This document shows positions 1 through 9,297 of a stretch of DNA of 51,327 nucleotides, one piece after another. The notes below the pieces were generated by a model. It ran no database searches. It was not told the origin of the DNA and saw only the letters and a program-made list of their open reading frames with translations. Made by a program: the position numbers and the translations under genes. Each line of letters opens with the position of its first letter. The first letter of the stretch is position 1. Source of the stretch: a virus; the IMG/VR virus record IMGVR_UViG_3300013372_002875, positions 1 to 51,327 of that record. One strand, written 5' to 3'.

Positions 1-938
1 AGATGTTGTGTTCTAATGTCTATCACATTTGTCAATGACTTTAATTCAGTCATTATTTGATTAACTTCTGAATGTGGTGTGTTTGTTATACGCAAACGAA
101 TTGAATTATACTTTGTCCACTTTGTTGGCAACTTTTTAATTTTACCATTTTCAACATCAATCGTATGATATGACCAATCATTTTCAATTTCAATAAATTT
201 TGATTTCTTATTTTTAATATCCCATTCAATTATACCATGAACCAACCCTTCGCCGTAATTTTGTTGTATGAGTGAACCTGCATAAGCAAACTTTCCATCA
301 ACATCGAGATATTGAAACTTATGAATATCACCAAACATTCCATAGTCAAACCCATCGAACATTTCAATCTTTACATCATTGTGTTTCATAAGAACACCGG
401 CATCAGTTGATGCCCTATCAACAGGTCCGTGATACAATACTATTTTTGTTCTATCACCTTGAACATCATTTGCTAAAATAAAGTCTTTTGGATTTTCATA
501 AACAGAATTAAGAATAAAATCAACATTCTCCAATGAGTATACACCACTTTGTTTCAAATAAAATAATTCATTAAAATCACTATCAATCATGGAAACAATT
601 GGTGAAAGCGCATCCATTCTACTCATATTATTTAGGTTACAATCGTGATTACCAGCAATCAAAATTGTTGGTGCAATCTTGGAAAGAGTATCAAGCAATT
701 CCGTTACCATATCAACAAGTTCTGGTGTCATATCTGTTTTAGCATGAACAATATCACCAGCAAGATATATGATAGTATTTTTATTTTGTTCTACTTTATT
801 TTTACAAATTACATAGAGTTTTTCAAATACACTACGATATTCTTCGTGTCTTTTCAGATTACGAATATGAACATCAGCAATGTGTAATATGGTATCAACA
901 CGGGAAAGTCCGCCTGCCCATAGTGTTTCTTTAAGCAT
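1..938 (-). CDS. SbcD/gp47-like recombination nuclease subunit (partial, runs off window)
   Basis: Calcineurin-type metallophosphoesterase, the nuclease half of an SbcCD/Mre11-Rad50 or T4 gp46-gp47 complex that processes DNA ends in recombination and replication. I translated it from the minus strand: 312 residues are present and the C-terminus lies beyond position 1. The metal-binding motifs are in order: DVH (residues 22-24), GDIVH (61-65), GNHD (96-99), then YHGPVD (about 174) and FGDIHK (about 204). The ATG at 938 overlaps the primase stop by 8 nt, so the two are translationally coupled. The partner ATPase (gp46/SbcC) would be expected just outside the window. The family is clear; assignment as gp47 rather than a generic SbcD rests on the primase neighbour. 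Confidence 0.88.
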   Translation of the reverse strand, partial: MLKETLWAGGLSRVDTILHIADVHIRNLKRHEEYRSVFEKLYVICKNKVEQNKNTIIYLAGDIVHAKTDMTPELVDMVTELLDTLSKIAPTILIAGNHDCNLNNMSRMDALSPIVSMIDSDFNELFYLKQSGVYSLENVDFILNSVYENPKDFILANDVQGDRTKIVLYHGPVDRASTDAGVLMKHNDVKIEMFDGFDYGMFGDIHKFQYLDVDGKFAYAGSLIQQNYGEGLVHGIIEWDIKNKKSKFIEIENDWSYHTIDVENGKIKKLPTKWTKYNSIRLRITNTPHSEVNQIMTELKSLTNVIDIRTQH

Positions 939-1884
939 ACAATATCCTCTGTTTAATTATGTCATAACTGTCTGTTGGTGGTGTTACCGATTTCAAATTT
1001 GAAAAATCTTTGAAACCCATTTCATTTATATCTTTGCTTTTCATTTGAACAATAGATACATTTATACCTTCTGAAATTAGAGAAGAAGATATTTTTATGG
1101 CATCCGAATACGCATCACTATCAAGTGCAACAATTACTTTTGGTGGTTTACGCAACAAAATCTTTTCTCGAAGTTTTGGTTGGATAATTTTGCCGAAGAG
1201 TGGAACTGCATTATATCTTGCCGTGATTGCATCAAATACACCTTCAACAAGTGTAACAGGTTCATCCCAATCGATAAAACATTCAAAACCAATAACATCC
1301 TTACTCCATTTTGGATTTTTATATTTTAGGACATCTTCTTCAAAGATAGAACGAGAAACAAAAAAGTTTAGGTTGAAGTTTTCATCATGGGATGGGACAA
1401 TTATTCTACCAGAATAACTACCGTTAGGACAATAGCCAATTCCATAACGAAGTATATCAGTTCTACCAATTCCTCTTGATTTCAAGTAACCCAACGCTTG
1501 TTTCATTTGCATCTTTACTTGAATGTCTTTTATCTTTGGAAATTCATATAATTTGATGTATTCTCTCGGTAAAACTAATTCTTCTTTTATTTCTGTTTTG
1601 TTCTTGATGTATAGGTTTTTTGTTTTAAGAATTTTATTGAGGTCATCGATATATTGTTTACCGGCTTTTACTTTTTTGAAAAGGGAAACTATACTTCTAC
1701 CCTTAGCATTACTAACCCAACAATGCCATGGATTTTCACCGTTGTTATTTACGGTCAAATCTATTTCGAGTTTTGGTTTGTAATGACTGATGAACGGTGA
1801 GAAGAACGAATAGTTATTGCCAGATGTTCTTCTACCTTTACCGAGAACTTTCTCAACGAGAGATAATAAATCGTAGTTTATCAT
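931..1884 (-). CDS. DnaG-type DNA primase with degenerate zinc domain
   Basis: RNA primer synthesis for phage DNA replication. Numbering is from the GTG at 1890. The TOPRIM catalytic signatures are clear: VEGVFDA with Glu216, the DSD triad at 257-259, and KDINE at 286-290. The N-terminal part (residues 28-75) keeps the shape of a CHC2 zinc-binding domain (SPF, W-H-C-W, then a glycine and SIVSLFKK), but only Cys57 and a His remain of the metal ligands, so zinc binding is doubtful. An in-frame GTG at 1890 is an alternative start; neither has a strong ribosome binding site. No helicase domain is fused. A Bacteroidota-type promoter lies directly upstream. Confidence 0.85.
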   Translation of the reverse strand: MINYDLLSLVEKVLGKGRRTSGNNYSFFSPFISHYKPKLEIDLTVNNNGENPWHCWVSNAKGRSIVSLFKKVKAGKQYIDDLNKILKTKNLYIKNKTEIKEELVLPREYIKLYEFPKIKDIQVKMQMKQALGYLKSRGIGRTDILRYGIGYCPNGSYSGRIIVPSHDENFNLNFFVSRSIFEEDVLKYKNPKWSKDVIGFECFIDWDEPVTLVEGVFDAITARYNAVPLFGKIIQPKLREKILLRKPPKVIVALDSDAYSDAIKISSSLISEGINVSIVQMKSKDINEMGFKDFSNLKSVTPPTDSYDIIKQRILYA

Positions 1885-1915
1885 AACCACACTTCATGTA
1901 AAATAATACTTGTAA

Positions 1916-1948
1916 CAAATATAAGAAAAATTTGCTACAATTACAAGC
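1916..1948 (-). promoter_or_regulatory. Bacteroidota-type promoter for the primase
   Basis: On the minus strand, GCTTG (1948-1944), a 20-nt spacer and a perfect TATATTTG -7 box (1923-1916). The upstream box is built from the last codons and stop of the upstream endonuclease gene. GC-to-TA distance is 25 nt, the same as in the plus-strand promoters of this window. Confidence 0.55.
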
Positions 1949-2348
1949 ACTCTTTTAACCATTCCTCTGGTATGTCTTTCTTTGCCCAACGCCACCCTTT
2001 CTTATCACAGTATTGAGCATAGGTTGTTTTACTACCCTTGTATAATTTGGCATTAGGATTTTGGAATACAAAACGAATGTCTATATCGGGATATTGTTCA
2101 AATATCAAATCAAATTTTAATCGGTCTGTCTTTACCCATCTACCCTTTGTTTCAACATACATTTTACCGCCAACTATTTTGTTTAGGACAAAATCTGGAG
2201 TATAATTGTGTTTGGTTTCCGGTTGTATGTAAGATATTTTTTCACTTTCGTAGGAGAATGATTTGTTGTTTTCTTTCAACATATCATTTACAGTATCTTC
2301 TAAACCACTACGAAACCCATGTTTTATTGCAACTTGATTTCTACGCAT
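1941..2348 (-). CDS. T7 endonuclease I-like Holliday junction resolvase
   Basis: Structure-specific nuclease that cuts four-way junctions and branched DNA, used in phages to debranch DNA before packaging or to break down host DNA. The 135-aa protein aligns almost end to end with T7 gp3. FRSGLED carries Glu17, YTPDF carries Asp52, and VETKG carries Glu66 and Lys68, which correspond to the T7 catalytic set E20/D55/E65/K67. The later segments RFVFQNP, KLYKGS and the tail IPEEWLKE also match. Start ATG at 2348 shares its base with the stop region of the upstream structural gene. T4 itself uses endonuclease VII, so a T7-type resolvase is a different solution in this T4-like genome. Confidence 0.92.
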   Translation of the reverse strand: MRRNQVAIKHGFRSGLEDTVNDMLKENNKSFSYESEKISYIQPETKHNYTPDFVLNKIVGGKMYVETKGRWVKTDRLKFDLIFEQYPDIDIRFVFQNPNAKLYKGSKTTYAQYCDKKGWRWAKKDIPEEWLKECL

Positions 2349-4075
2349 TACATATCAAACCTTATGATAACATTCATATCTACATCATCTCTTTTTTCAA
2401 GAGGATTTGCTAATTTAGCAACAGCAAGAAGATTACTGTCATCATCATACAAACCAACCGTTGTTATGTATGGATTGAAATACGATGATGTTACATAGTT
2501 TTCCAAATCATTTGAAAATGCAGCTCTATCAATTCGTATTGATGGATTTTGTGTAAAATTAAATTCACCCCTTCGTATTTTACAAATTATTTCATACTCA
2601 TAAAAAGTAACAGTAGATCTAAATTGACCTCTAAATCCATTTGTTATGCCATTGTAATCAAAACTTCCCGATTGTCCTAAAAATGCATTGGCATATTTAG
2701 GTCTTGGATCAGATATTACAAAAAACCCAGTTCCATAAAAAACATTACCAACTCTTGATGTTTGATATGCATAACCAGCATCAAGTGTGTTTTGATAAAG
2801 ATATGGTATTTTATCAGAAGAAATTGCCGTATTGTATATCCGTATTTCATCGAGTGTTCCATGAAATAAACTGGCTGTATTTGGACTACCACCTATAAAA
2901 AATATGTTATCATTACCAACATCCATATCCATAGAGTTTGTTATCTCTGCATTTAGACTACCATTTAACCATATCTGATATACACTACCTGTCTTTTGAC
3001 ACACTACGTGGTGCCATGTATTACTTGATAATGCAGATGATAAAACTTCTACTGTCTGAAAAGTAGAACTTTGTCTAAAAGAAAGTTTACCAGGATTATC
3101 AGAATACGAATTATTATACGATATATCAAATGGATATTGTTTTGATTCTTTTTCAGTTTCTTCAAAATTATGAACAAGAGTTGTATCGTTTACTGTGTAA
3201 ACTTTTTTTATTAAATTTTTATTGAATAAATAGTTTTTACCATTTATACCATTTGGTTGATTTGATTTTGGATTTATCCAAAAACTAAATGCAAAATCTT
3301 GTATTTTATTAAAATTAAAATTTACATTTGAATCTACTCTTAAATGAGAACCACTAAAATAAGCAGCAACACCAGTATTTTCTAATGTATCGGATGTTGG
3401 TATTCCGGGAACATAATTCATTTTTTTTGTATTGTATAAACTTACGGTATTTCTACGTGATGACATATCCAACACATAATCTAATTTGTTATTTTTTATA
3501 TTGTATTCACGATATTTTTCGTTAAAACCAATATAAAGTAAACAGTTACCAACATTTACAAATTTATTTTCATCAAATATGGCATCTCTTAAATTACCAA
3601 CATTATCATCTATCAAGTTATATTCATATGGTGATCCATAATTTGACAAACTCACTGAACCTTTTTTTATACCTTCACCAAATACACCAACCGGAATCAT
3701 AAATATAGATGCAGATTCTGCTAAATATGTTATCTGATCATCAGTTGTAATAAATGATGGTTGTTTTTCACTCTTATATTCAGTATAATAGTTGTGATCT
3801 AAATAATACCAAAGTATTTTTGGATCTAAACTTTGTGTTGTAAAAATTCTTTCATATAACGATGATGATATATTTGCAACATTTCCAAAATACTTATGAT
3901 TTTCTGGATAAAAAGCACGATACACTTTTATACCATAGTTATCCAAATACTCAACTTCTGGCATATAAGATGAAAATTTCCAAACTTTATTAACTTCAAA
4001 TGGACGAATTGTAAAATCGCCAGCTTTTAGTCGTTTGTGTGTAAAACTTAAATTATTTCCTTTTTGAAATGACAT
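2348..4075 (-). CDS. Tail/baseplate structural protein with LamG-like domain and shared C-terminal module
   Basis: 575 aa. Residues about 240-420 read as a concanavalin A-like (LamG/laminin G-3) jelly roll: AFSFWINPKS, a stretch with NTWHHVVCQKTG and IWLNG, and the closing GTLDEIRIYNTAIS typical of LamG proteins. Such domains bind glycans, so a role in host-surface contact is plausible. The last roughly 110 residues (YITTVGLYDDD, LLAVAKLANPLEK, then a beta strand at the C-terminus) are the module also found in the next four structural genes. First-transcribed members of the block lie upstream at higher coordinates; a 1-nt gap separates it from the next gene. The exact virion position cannot be told. 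Confidence 0.72.
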   Translation of the reverse strand: MSFQKGNNLSFTHKRLKAGDFTIRPFEVNKVWKFSSYMPEVEYLDNYGIKVYRAFYPENHKYFGNVANISSSLYERIFTTQSLDPKILWYYLDHNYYTEYKSEKQPSFITTDDQITYLAESASIFMIPVGVFGEGIKKGSVSLSNYGSPYEYNLIDDNVGNLRDAIFDENKFVNVGNCLLYIGFNEKYREYNIKNNKLDYVLDMSSRRNTVSLYNTKKMNYVPGIPTSDTLENTGVAAYFSGSHLRVDSNVNFNFNKIQDFAFSFWINPKSNQPNGINGKNYLFNKNLIKKVYTVNDTTLVHNFEETEKESKQYPFDISYNNSYSDNPGKLSFRQSSTFQTVEVLSSALSSNTWHHVVCQKTGSVYQIWLNGSLNAEITNSMDMDVGNDNIFFIGGSPNTASLFHGTLDEIRIYNTAISSDKIPYLYQNTLDAGYAYQTSRVGNVFYGTGFFVISDPRPKYANAFLGQSGSFDYNGITNGFRGQFRSTVTFYEYEIICKIRRGEFNFTQNPSIRIDRAAFSNDLENYVTSSYFNPYITTVGLYDDDSNLLAVAKLANPLEKRDDVDMNVIIRFDM

Positions 4076-4076
4076 A

Positions 4077-5357
4077 TCAATTTAACCTTAATCTAACTTG
4101 AATTACGTGTTCTTCGTTTGGTTTTTTTCTTATTGGTCTTGGTAATTTACCAACAGCAACAAGTTCAAAATTATCATTATACAATCCAACACTTGTTATG
4201 TATGTTATTGGAAAATCTACAAATGATTCATATTTGAAATGGCCATAACTACCAGATAAATAGGTATAATTGTTACTGTAATTAAATTCGTATTCCCGCA
4301 ATCTACAAAAATAAGTTTGTGTTTTAACTTCTTCGGATGCTCTAGCAAACCAAGAACCAGTTATAGTTCTATTTGTTGTTGTATTACAAGAAGCACTTAT
4401 AGACGTAAAAAATTTTTGTATATTATCACCTACCATAGATGCAGTTACGGTATTCAATGAACAAGATTGATCTAAAATAACTCCATCCAAAACTATTATG
4501 CCTTTTTTTGGAAAAATTATACCCCATGCATCATCGGTATCTTCTCCATATTTACCGTCATTGAGAGAACCCGATACTAAATAATAATACTCTCTTAATT
4601 CTTTTCTTAATGTATTTACATCTGCCAAATCTTCAGAATCGTCAATTAGTGTATAAATTTTATTAGATGTTGGGTGTGGGTAAAAATTACTACCTGTATT
4701 GTATAATTGATTTGCACTGGAAGAAATTGGTGCAAGAGTTATTTGTATATTTCCTGGATCAATTAACTCCGGATAAAGATTTCTATTAAAATTTATAGCA
4801 TAAAAATAATCACCATTTTTTCCATTCTTAAAAGGTATTTTTCCAGTAGTTGAATGAAAATGCTCCATCAGATAATTTTTATGAATAATTTTTGATGGAT
4901 GTATTTGCGTATGTTGATCTAAATTTTGTAATGAACCAGATCCGTTTATATGACCATATGTAATATCAAACATAAAAGTATCATCTTGTTCACCTTCTTT
5001 GTTAGATAATACTCTTAAAAAATAATTAGAATCACCAAAAGTAGAAGATGTGTGGAATGTGTTTAATTTTTCTCCTTCACACGGGAATAATCCTTTTTTT
5101 CTATATTTTGTTTGAACAATAGAAAAATCTCTTGGTGCCTTAAATTTTTTGAATGTTCTTGATTTTAATGTAGTTAAAGGAACAGGTGGTGGTGCGGGTG
5201 CAGATTCTGGTCGTTGTATTAAAAATGTAACAACTTCATTATTAACAACTGCACGGTATCTATCTTTTGAGGGAAATCCATTTGCTATTTGAAAGTCAAT
5301 ATACCCTTTTAACATTTCAAGTAGATATTTGTTTATTTCAAAACTTAATACTTTCAT
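4077..5357 (-). CDS. Virion structural protein with shared C-terminal module (copy 2)
   Basis: 426 aa. It contains the full form of the repeated module: LNTFHTSSTF, then FDITYGHINGSGSL, a middle region with YLVSGSLNDGKYG and GIIVLDG, and the closing YITSVGLYNDN, LVAVGKLPRPIRKK. The first 70 residues are unique (a helical start and a proline-rich linker) and may anchor the module. It lies between two other structural genes with 1-nt gaps, so it is almost certainly cotranscribed and translated with them. Function beyond virion structure (baseplate, fibre or tail decoration) is not recognisable. Confidence 0.68.
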   Translation of the reverse strand: MKVLSFEINKYLLEMLKGYIDFQIANGFPSKDRYRAVVNNEVVTFLIQRPESAPAPPPVPLTTLKSRTFKKFKAPRDFSIVQTKYRKKGLFPCEGEKLNTFHTSSTFGDSNYFLRVLSNKEGEQDDTFMFDITYGHINGSGSLQNLDQHTQIHPSKIIHKNYLMEHFHSTTGKIPFKNGKNGDYFYAINFNRNLYPELIDPGNIQITLAPISSSANQLYNTGSNFYPHPTSNKIYTLIDDSEDLADVNTLRKELREYYYLVSGSLNDGKYGEDTDDAWGIIFPKKGIIVLDGVILDQSCSLNTVTASMVGDNIQKFFTSISASCNTTTNRTITGSWFARASEEVKTQTYFCRLREYEFNYSNNYTYLSGSYGHFKYESFVDFPITYITSVGLYNDNFELVAVGKLPRPIRKKPNEEHVIQVRLRLN

Positions 5358-5358
5358 A

Positions 5359-5802
5359 TCATTCTATTAAAGTAGTTGTTAAAATAGTTGGTATGTTTGC
5401 AGTAAGTTTGAATAACTCTGCCAATCTTGACCTTTCTTGTATTAAAACTGTTCTTAATTCTGGAGTAACGGCTATACCGGTTGGTGTTGTTTCTAGTGTT
5501 TCCGCCTCTAAAATAAACGGAAGTTTTTTTACTTGTTCTGGCAACAAAACATCTACCAAATTATTAAGATTTGCCAGTGCTTGTTCTATTTTTGTTCTTT
5601 GTGTTAATGCAAGTGCACTTGGATTTGCATTTATCATTTCATAAAATAAAATAGAATTTACACTTCCATTTACATCTATATCCAAAATTTTTTTGAATAT
5701 GTCAAGTGCATGTAAACGAGCAGTTGATTCATCAAGAACAGCAGGATAGTCTCCAAGCATTGATCCAGATAGAGCAGTTATTATTTCTGATTCTGTTATC
5801 AT
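5359..5802 (-). CDS. Hypothetical helical protein in the tail block
   Basis: 147 aa, no family recognised. It is predicted mostly alpha-helical from its composition, with repeated amphipathic stretches (IEQALANLNNLVDVLLPEQV) and no cysteine or catalytic signature. It sits between two genes that share the repeated C-terminal module, with 1-nt gaps on both sides. That makes it probably a small structural or assembly partner of the 1160-aa protein encoded just upstream. Confidence 0.6.
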   Translation of the reverse strand: MITESEIITALSGSMLGDYPAVLDESTARLHALDIFKKILDIDVNGSVNSILFYEMINANPSALALTQRTKIEQALANLNNLVDVLLPEQVKKLPFILEAETLETTPTGIAVTPELRTVLIQERSRLAELFKLTANIPTILTTTLIE

Positions 5803-5803
5803 A

Positions 5804-8800
5804 TCACCAATTCAAACGGATTTTTATTAAAACGTCATTTTCTCTTGTTTTTTTGATTGGTTTACTTAACTTTGCAACAGCAATCAATTCTCGTTTTGTA
5901 TTGTATAATCCAACTGTTGTAATGTATGTCATTGGATTATCTACAAAACAAGCATTTTTTATCTTACCCTTTTCTACACCAGTATCTACTGTGTATGTTG
6001 GGTTATTACTGTAATTTGCTTCTCCAGATGGTATTCTAACAAAATAATGATTTGTTGTTTTGAACTTAACATTACGAGCACGCATTGGTTTACCAACAAC
6101 AGCAGCACCACTTATTGCAGTAAATAGTTTCCAAGAGTTATCACCTGTGGTATTACTACCACTAACTGAATTAAATGAAGCAGATACGTTTAACTTACTT
6201 CCATCCAAAACAATTACGCCTAAATTTGGATATACTTTACCGTATGTTGTCAATACAGGATTTTGTTGTAAACTTCCAGTTCCACTACTATGTATACCAT
6301 TTGTAAGTGAACCACTAACTATATCATAATAATAATTAGGATCTTCATTGGCACAAACGTTTTCGTCATCAAAGATTGCAGAATTATCTATCAACGATAG
6401 TATCTTTGGATTTGATCCAGAAACTTTAACATTACTTCCAGTGTGAACATTATTTGCAATTCCACTTCCACTTAATTCTGCAATGTTTATTTCAAAGTTA
6501 CCAATATCAAGTTTGTCACTTAATCCATTTCTATAATAATTGATAACATATATGTCATCTGGAGTTTTTAATGATCCAGAATCATAGAATGTAAAATACT
6601 TTTCACTTGGATCAAGTGTTAATAATCTATATTGTGAATAAATGGCACGACTTGGACTGTCATTTGATTCATAACCACTTGATAGTGATCCAGAACCTTT
6701 CCAATTACCATAAGCAAGTGCAAAGTATGCATTTTCAGAACAATTATCACAATCAGTTACTTCATAATAATAATCTTTTGAAGCAGCATTTTGATTTGAT
6801 GATGTATGAACACAATCTAATGATTGGGATAAATTGAATAAACCTTTTATAGATTTTTTACGCAATCCTGGTAAAATATCAGTTCCATATAAAAATGGAT
6901 GATGTAATCTTCCAATTCCCGTTCCTTCAAAACAATCTACTTTTTGTCTACGATTATCTGTTAATTGTTGTCCAATTGTTAATCCATAAGCAGCCCCACG
7001 TGATTCTGGTTCTGGTGCTGGAAAAGTATTGTCTAATTCTTCTTGTTCACGAAATTCTGATATTTGACCACTTAATGGATCGGTATATGTTATTGCAGGA
7101 TATACTAAATAATGAGTTAAAACTTCAACTTCATCACAACCACAAGGATTATCTACATCAACTCTCCAGGTAGAAATAACTTTTTTCTCAGCAGAACAAT
7201 TAGGACCTTTTTTTCTTTGAACAGATGAATAACTTGAAAAATATACACCAGGTTCACCAGAAAATCTTGGAATTATTGGCACAACTTCATCAAGTGGTTG
7301 ATAATAATAACCATCGGTTGTTGTTAAAAGTTTTCCATTTAGATCAGTTGCAGCACCAGATCCCGGTCTTGCCAAATAACTTGTTATGTATTTGTATATT
7401 TCTGTGCCAGGATTTCTATAATTTATTTCAGTTGTTCCACAATACATTTTAATAGGAATTTTCTTTGTTCTCTTGATTCCCCATTGGTAATCTGTTTTAA
7501 TACCTTCCAAACACGGTTGACCTGGTATTTCTGTAACAAGATTTGTTGTGGAATTTTTCATTGGCACTAAACCATTTTGCAATAGTCTAGTAAACTGTGC
7601 AGAATTTCTATCACCACGCAAAATATCAATTATAGCGCCTGTTATTTCACCACCGGTAGTTTCTGTTATTAAACCACGAATTGCATCGGGATATAAAGAA
7701 TCTTTTGGATTTTGAAAATCTGGTCCAAATTGCCAATTAAATCCTGTTTCGGCTTTTGCAGAAGAACAATCATTTGAAATCTTAAACTTCCAAGAAATAG
7801 ATCCATAGTAAGGATTTTGGGTGTTTATTGTTTCACCATATTCATCGCCACCTATTATTGTGGGTCCACCATCAGGACCACCTGTTGGTGTTTGAGTTGG
7901 TTGGTTTCCTTCGGCACCTACTACTGAACCTTTGTTTTCTACGGTCTCCTTTATTCTTGAAGTTATTATAGAAGTTATTCCAGTAATTGCAGGATGTGAT
8001 GTTGGTAATTCAGATTGAACATTTGTATTTAATTTTACATCATTATATGTTATAGAACCGTAATTAGTTGAACCCATAAAAAAGAAGTTTTCTATTACGT
8101 TCATTTCTGTGTTATTTATAGTATCATTATACCATGATATTCTTGGTGCATTAGGAGTTTGACCAAGTGGATATGTATAATTTTTTACTGGAAGAGGTAA
8201 TCCTTCAATAAAACCAGTTGGCGGTGTTTTTCCATCATAGAATGATGTATTTCTCAACATTCCTGGAGTAAGTCCCATAGTTGGACCAAAGTTATCAACA
8301 AAACAAGGTTTTGAATTTACAGATTCAAGTTGATTTTTTATATTTTCATATATTGTTTCTTGTCTATCATTTATTTGAATTACAGATATTTCATCAAATA
8401 TCTTCTTCATTATATTCTGCATTTCATAGTAATACTCATAGGTTATTTTACCAATAGATTTTCTTAAAGAATCCATTGGTTGTATTACTAAATTTCCTTC
8501 TGAATCTGGAGTTATATTGTAATAGATATTTGAATCTATTGTTGTTGTAAATAATGGAGTAGGTGAACCATTAGGACAAGCAGCAAACATTGTTATATCT
8601 AATCTTGGATTGTTTTTTATTACAAATCCAAAAAAAGATTTTGTAGTTGGTTTTAAGGGATCATACGACTGTGTTATTCTAAATGTATATTTTGGATCAC
8701 AATTACCAACATTTACTCTACGACCAGTTGTAGTTGGAGTGGCAGTTATTCCTCCAGATCCGGATTGAACATTACTAGCACCTTGAACTAAACCTCTTGC

Positions 8801-9286
8801 TGCTCTATAAAGCAATGCGTCTGGTGTTGGTGAATTACTCCAGTTTAATGGTTGTCCAGATGGTGTGTATTCTGGAACAATTTCTTCTGGAACACCATCA
8901 TTATCTTGGTCTCTAGCAACATACCAAATTGGTTGCAATGAGTTCAAATAAGCAGATGGTGTTCTGCCGTTAAAAGGTGCATTTGAATTAACTTTATTAA
9001 ACCAAGGTCCATAAGGTTGTATTCCACTTGTTTCTGTTAGATATGATTCATAAATTTTGAATACATATAAAAAATTTGAAATAAGATCTCTTGTTCTACT
9101 GTTATCCAATAAAATTTCATCATTCATTGAAAATTGAGGATCTTCAAGAACTGCATTTAATCTTGCAATGTCTGTATCAATTACATCTATTGTTGATATT
9201 ATTTTATTTAGATCTTTTTCTCGTATTCCATTCATTCCTTCTTGTATTGATCCAAAAAGAAATGAACTTAAAATTGGTAGATTCAT
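5804..9286 (-). CDS. Large virion protein with shared C-terminal module (copy 3)
   Basis: 1160 aa. The first about 840 residues are unlike other genes here: a helical N-terminus, a long beta/coil-rich part with many Gly, Pro, Thr and Asn, several paired cysteines, and a stretch with DQDNDGVPEE that resembles a calcium-binding loop of the DxDxDG type. From about residue 845 the repeated module begins (DCVHTSSNQNAASKDYYYEV, FALAYGNWKGSGSL) and ends with YITTVGLYNTK, LIAVAKLSKPIKK. The start ATG at 9286 follows AAGGAAAA. Its size and the C-terminal sharing suggest a fibre-like or baseplate-peripheral protein; this is inference. Confidence 0.68.
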   Translation of the reverse strand: MNLPILSSFLFGSIQEGMNGIREKDLNKIISTIDVIDTDIARLNAVLEDPQFSMNDEILLDNSRTRDLISNFLYVFKIYESYLTETSGIQPYGPWFNKVNSNAPFNGRTPSAYLNSLQPIWYVARDQDNDGVPEEIVPEYTPSGQPLNWSNSPTPDALLYRAARGLVQGASNVQSGSGGITATPTTTGRRVNVGNCDPKYTFRITQSYDPLKPTTKSFFGFVIKNNPRLDITMFAACPNGSPTPLFTTTIDSNIYYNITPDSEGNLVIQPMDSLRKSIGKITYEYYYEMQNIMKKIFDEISVIQINDRQETIYENIKNQLESVNSKPCFVDNFGPTMGLTPGMLRNTSFYDGKTPPTGFIEGLPLPVKNYTYPLGQTPNAPRISWYNDTINNTEMNVIENFFFMGSTNYGSITYNDVKLNTNVQSELPTSHPAITGITSIITSRIKETVENKGSVVGAEGNQPTQTPTGGPDGGPTIIGGDEYGETINTQNPYYGSISWKFKISNDCSSAKAETGFNWQFGPDFQNPKDSLYPDAIRGLITETTGGEITGAIIDILRGDRNSAQFTRLLQNGLVPMKNSTTNLVTEIPGQPCLEGIKTDYQWGIKRTKKIPIKMYCGTTEINYRNPGTEIYKYITSYLARPGSGAATDLNGKLLTTTDGYYYQPLDEVVPIIPRFSGEPGVYFSSYSSVQRKKGPNCSAEKKVISTWRVDVDNPCGCDEVEVLTHYLVYPAITYTDPLSGQISEFREQEELDNTFPAPEPESRGAAYGLTIGQQLTDNRRQKVDCFEGTGIGRLHHPFLYGTDILPGLRKKSIKGLFNLSQSLDCVHTSSNQNAASKDYYYEVTDCDNCSENAYFALAYGNWKGSGSLSSGYESNDSPSRAIYSQYRLLTLDPSEKYFTFYDSGSLKTPDDIYVINYYRNGLSDKLDIGNFEINIAELSGSGIANNVHTGSNVKVSGSNPKILSLIDNSAIFDDENVCANEDPNYYYDIVSGSLTNGIHSSGTGSLQQNPVLTTYGKVYPNLGVIVLDGSKLNVSASFNSVSGSNTTGDNSWKLFTAISGAAVVGKPMRARNVKFKTTNHYFVRIPSGEANYSNNPTYTVDTGVEKGKIKNACFVDNPMTYITTVGLYNTKRELIAVAKLSKPIKKTRENDVLIKIRLNW

Positions 9287-9297
9287 GTGAATTTTCC

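Noticed and set aside
1-938. Truncated or broken SbcD gene
   Set aside because: The frame is open to the window edge, so the missing end is due to the window and not to a mutation.
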